Shown one piece after another: positions 62,961-64,000 of a DNA stretch of 64,000 nt. This DNA is from Enterococcus florum (GTDB lineage: Bacteria > Bacillota > Bacilli > Lactobacillales > Enterococcaceae), in assembly GCF_004309355.1 (NCBI RefSeq), contig NZ_BJCC01000015.1:1-64000 (forward strand), written 5' to 3'. Position 1 is the first letter of the stretch. Each line of letters starts with the position of its first letter. The notes below the pieces were generated by a model. It saw only the letters and a list, made by a program, of their open reading frames with translations, was not told the origin of the DNA and ran no database searches. The position numbers and the translations under genes were made by a program.

Positions 62961-63812
62961 CTACCCACGCCCCTTCACTGTTCGTAATTCCGCCAACGCT
63001 TTGTCGGTTTCTTCTTGCACTTCTGGACTGTTAAATTTCACAGAATGGTTGGCCTCCATTTCTTCAAAGAAGGTCACCCCTTGGCCTTTGATCGAATCCA
63101 AGACGATACAGACAGCCTGGTCGTTGACTGCCTTGCACTGTTCTATCGCCTGATCGATCGCTTCTAAGTCATCGCCCTTCACTTTGACAGTCGCAAACCC
63201 AAATGCCCGCATCTTTTCCACCAAATCAAAAGGATTCAAAATCTCTTTTGTAGTGCCATCCAACTGCTTTTTATTTTCATCGATGATCAAGATACAATGG
63301 TTCAGCTTGAAATGTGCCAAATACTGGAACGCTTCCCAGCATTGTCCCTCGTTCAATTCGCCGTCGCCAACGATCAAATAAACATAGCTGTCCTTATTTT
63401 GCATTCTTAACCCGGTCGCAATCCCTGCTGCCACTGAGGTTCCCTGGCCTAATGAACCCGTAGTGGCGTCTACACCGGGCGTTTTCGTACGGTCAGGATG
63501 AGAAGGCAGCCGTGTGCCGCCTTCATTCAATGTGCCTAACCATGCTTTGTCGAAAAATCCAACCGCAGCCAATGCACTATACCAAGCTGGACCTGCATGC
63601 CCTTTAGACAGAACCAACCGATCTCTGTCTTCCCACTCAGGATTTCTCGGATCATACGTCATTTGTTTGCCATACAATACTGCCAGCAGCTCAACGATCG
63701 ACAGCGAGCCGCCGATATGTCCAGAGCCCACCTTGCGGATCGCTTCGATGCTTTCGGTCCGAATTTCCGCGGCTAAGCCTTTCAATTGAGAAAGGGTCTC
63801 TTTTTTCATCAT
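62961..63812 (-). CDS. transketolase, N-terminal (TPP-binding) subunit
   Basis: The 283-residue protein contains the thiamine-pyrophosphate motif GDGELNEGQCWE (about 149-160) and early SGHIGGSLSIVELLAVLY, both typical of the N-terminal half. Split transketolases often occur with ascorbate-type PTS genes, as here. Start follows GAGGAG. Confidence 0.93.
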   Translation of the reverse strand: MMKKETLSQLKGLAAEIRTESIEAIRKVGSGHIGGSLSIVELLAVLYGKQMTYDPRNPEWEDRDRLVLSKGHAGPAWYSALAAVGFFDKAWLGTLNEGGTRLPSHPDRTKTPGVDATTGSLGQGTSVAAGIATGLRMQNKDSYVYLIVGDGELNEGQCWEAFQYLAHFKLNHCILIIDENKKQLDGTTKEILNPFDLVEKMRAFGFATVKVKGDDLEAIDQAIEQCKAVNDQAVCIVLDSIKGQGVTFFEEMEANHSVKFNSPEVQEETDKALAELRTVKGRG

Positions 63813-63826
63813 GTCGTTCTCCTCTA

Positions 63827-64000
63827 CTATTCAGAAACAGTCGGTGTTTTCTTTCCTTTGGATACCACAGTCAAGCCGATCAATACCGCTAAAACGGCTA
63901 CGATCCCGGCAATTGCCGCGATTTGTCCACCGAAGTTTGCCAAGTTTCCTAAAAAGATTCCTGTCACCCCATAATCCGTGTCTGAGAAGGTCGACCCTTG
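63827..64000 (-). CDS. PTS ascorbate-family IIC (UlaA-like), C-terminal end, partial
   Basis: The reading is open to the window edge, so only the last 57 residues are seen. They contain GVTGIFLGNLANFGGQIAAI, a last membrane helix and a short basic tail. This pattern occurs at the end of UlaA-type IIC proteins. It lies 14 bp upstream of the split transketolase genes, a common arrangement, which supports the call. Confidence 0.75.
   Translation of the reverse strand, partial: QGSTFSDTDYGVTGIFLGNLANFGGQIAAIAGIVAVLAVLIGLTVVSKGKKTPTVSE

Overview
The window reads as chromosome of a low-to-mid GC Firmicute, most probably an enterococcus or close relative. The signs are strong AGGAGG ribosome-binding sites, many Rho-independent terminators, T-box and yybP-ykoY leaders, CcpA-type cre sites, a BirA operator, several PTS operons with PRD/LevR regulators, and pnp-rpsO-def housekeeping genes. 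No tRNA, rRNA, CRISPR array, intact insertion sequence or prophage was seen.

Layout. 1-480 is the end of an AgrA/FsrA-like LytTR regulator, followed by a non-coding stretch with hairpins and a cre-like site, then aspA. 2475-10255 is a long minus-strand cluster: amino-acid ABC importer (two permeases, binding lipoprotein, ATPase), aminotransferase, D-2-hydroxyacid dehydrogenase, second ATPase, MFS transporter and an Lrp-type regulator. It looks like an uptake-transamination-reduction-export route for an amino acid. 10572-11557 is msrA behind a T-box leader with a probable methionine specifier. 11639-18966 holds an unknown anchored protein, bioY with a BirA operator, a methyltransferase, a MacAB-like ABC system, a VOC protein and an AraC regulator. 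19025-25281 is a fructose-family PTS operon with two class II aldolases, a PRD regulator and a separate ROK fructokinase.

25460-38445 is a mixed region: SDR, DUF2829 (Tad2-like), DUF1054, a CAT-like acetyltransferase, GlpF-type channel, amine oxidase, Gfo/Idh oxidoreductase, TVP38 protein, esterase, acyltransferase, LemA/TPM pair and a DUF6056 membrane protein. It also has a promoter-terminator pair enclosing no obvious gene. 38555-41780 carries udk, a YjjG-like phosphatase, an RsuA-type pseudouridine synthase and L25/Ctc behind a structured leader.

41826-49260 resembles the Salmonella gfr (glucoselysine/fructoselysine) operon: mannose-family PTS IIA-IIB-IIC-IID, two SIS-domain deglycase-like enzymes and a LevR-type sigma-54 activator. 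A clear -24/-12 promoter lies inside the activator gene's terminator. After it come a DUF960 protein, a MATE exporter, a PRD-regulator remnant and a Kup potassium transporter. Kup is preceded by a strong promoter and a yybP-ykoY (manganese) riboswitch with a terminator. 54177-59683 holds pnp, rpsO, def, niaR, a maltose-acetyltransferase/chorismate-mutase fusion and a sirtuin. The window ends with a split transketolase next to the C-terminus of an ascorbate-family PTS IIC.

The most interesting signals are regulatory: the Mn riboswitch on kup, the T-box on msrA, the sigma-54 promoter nested in a terminator, the ctc leader and the orphan transcript. Among proteins, the acetyltransferase-chorismate mutase fusion, the Tad2-like protein and the hydroxyacid cluster stand out.
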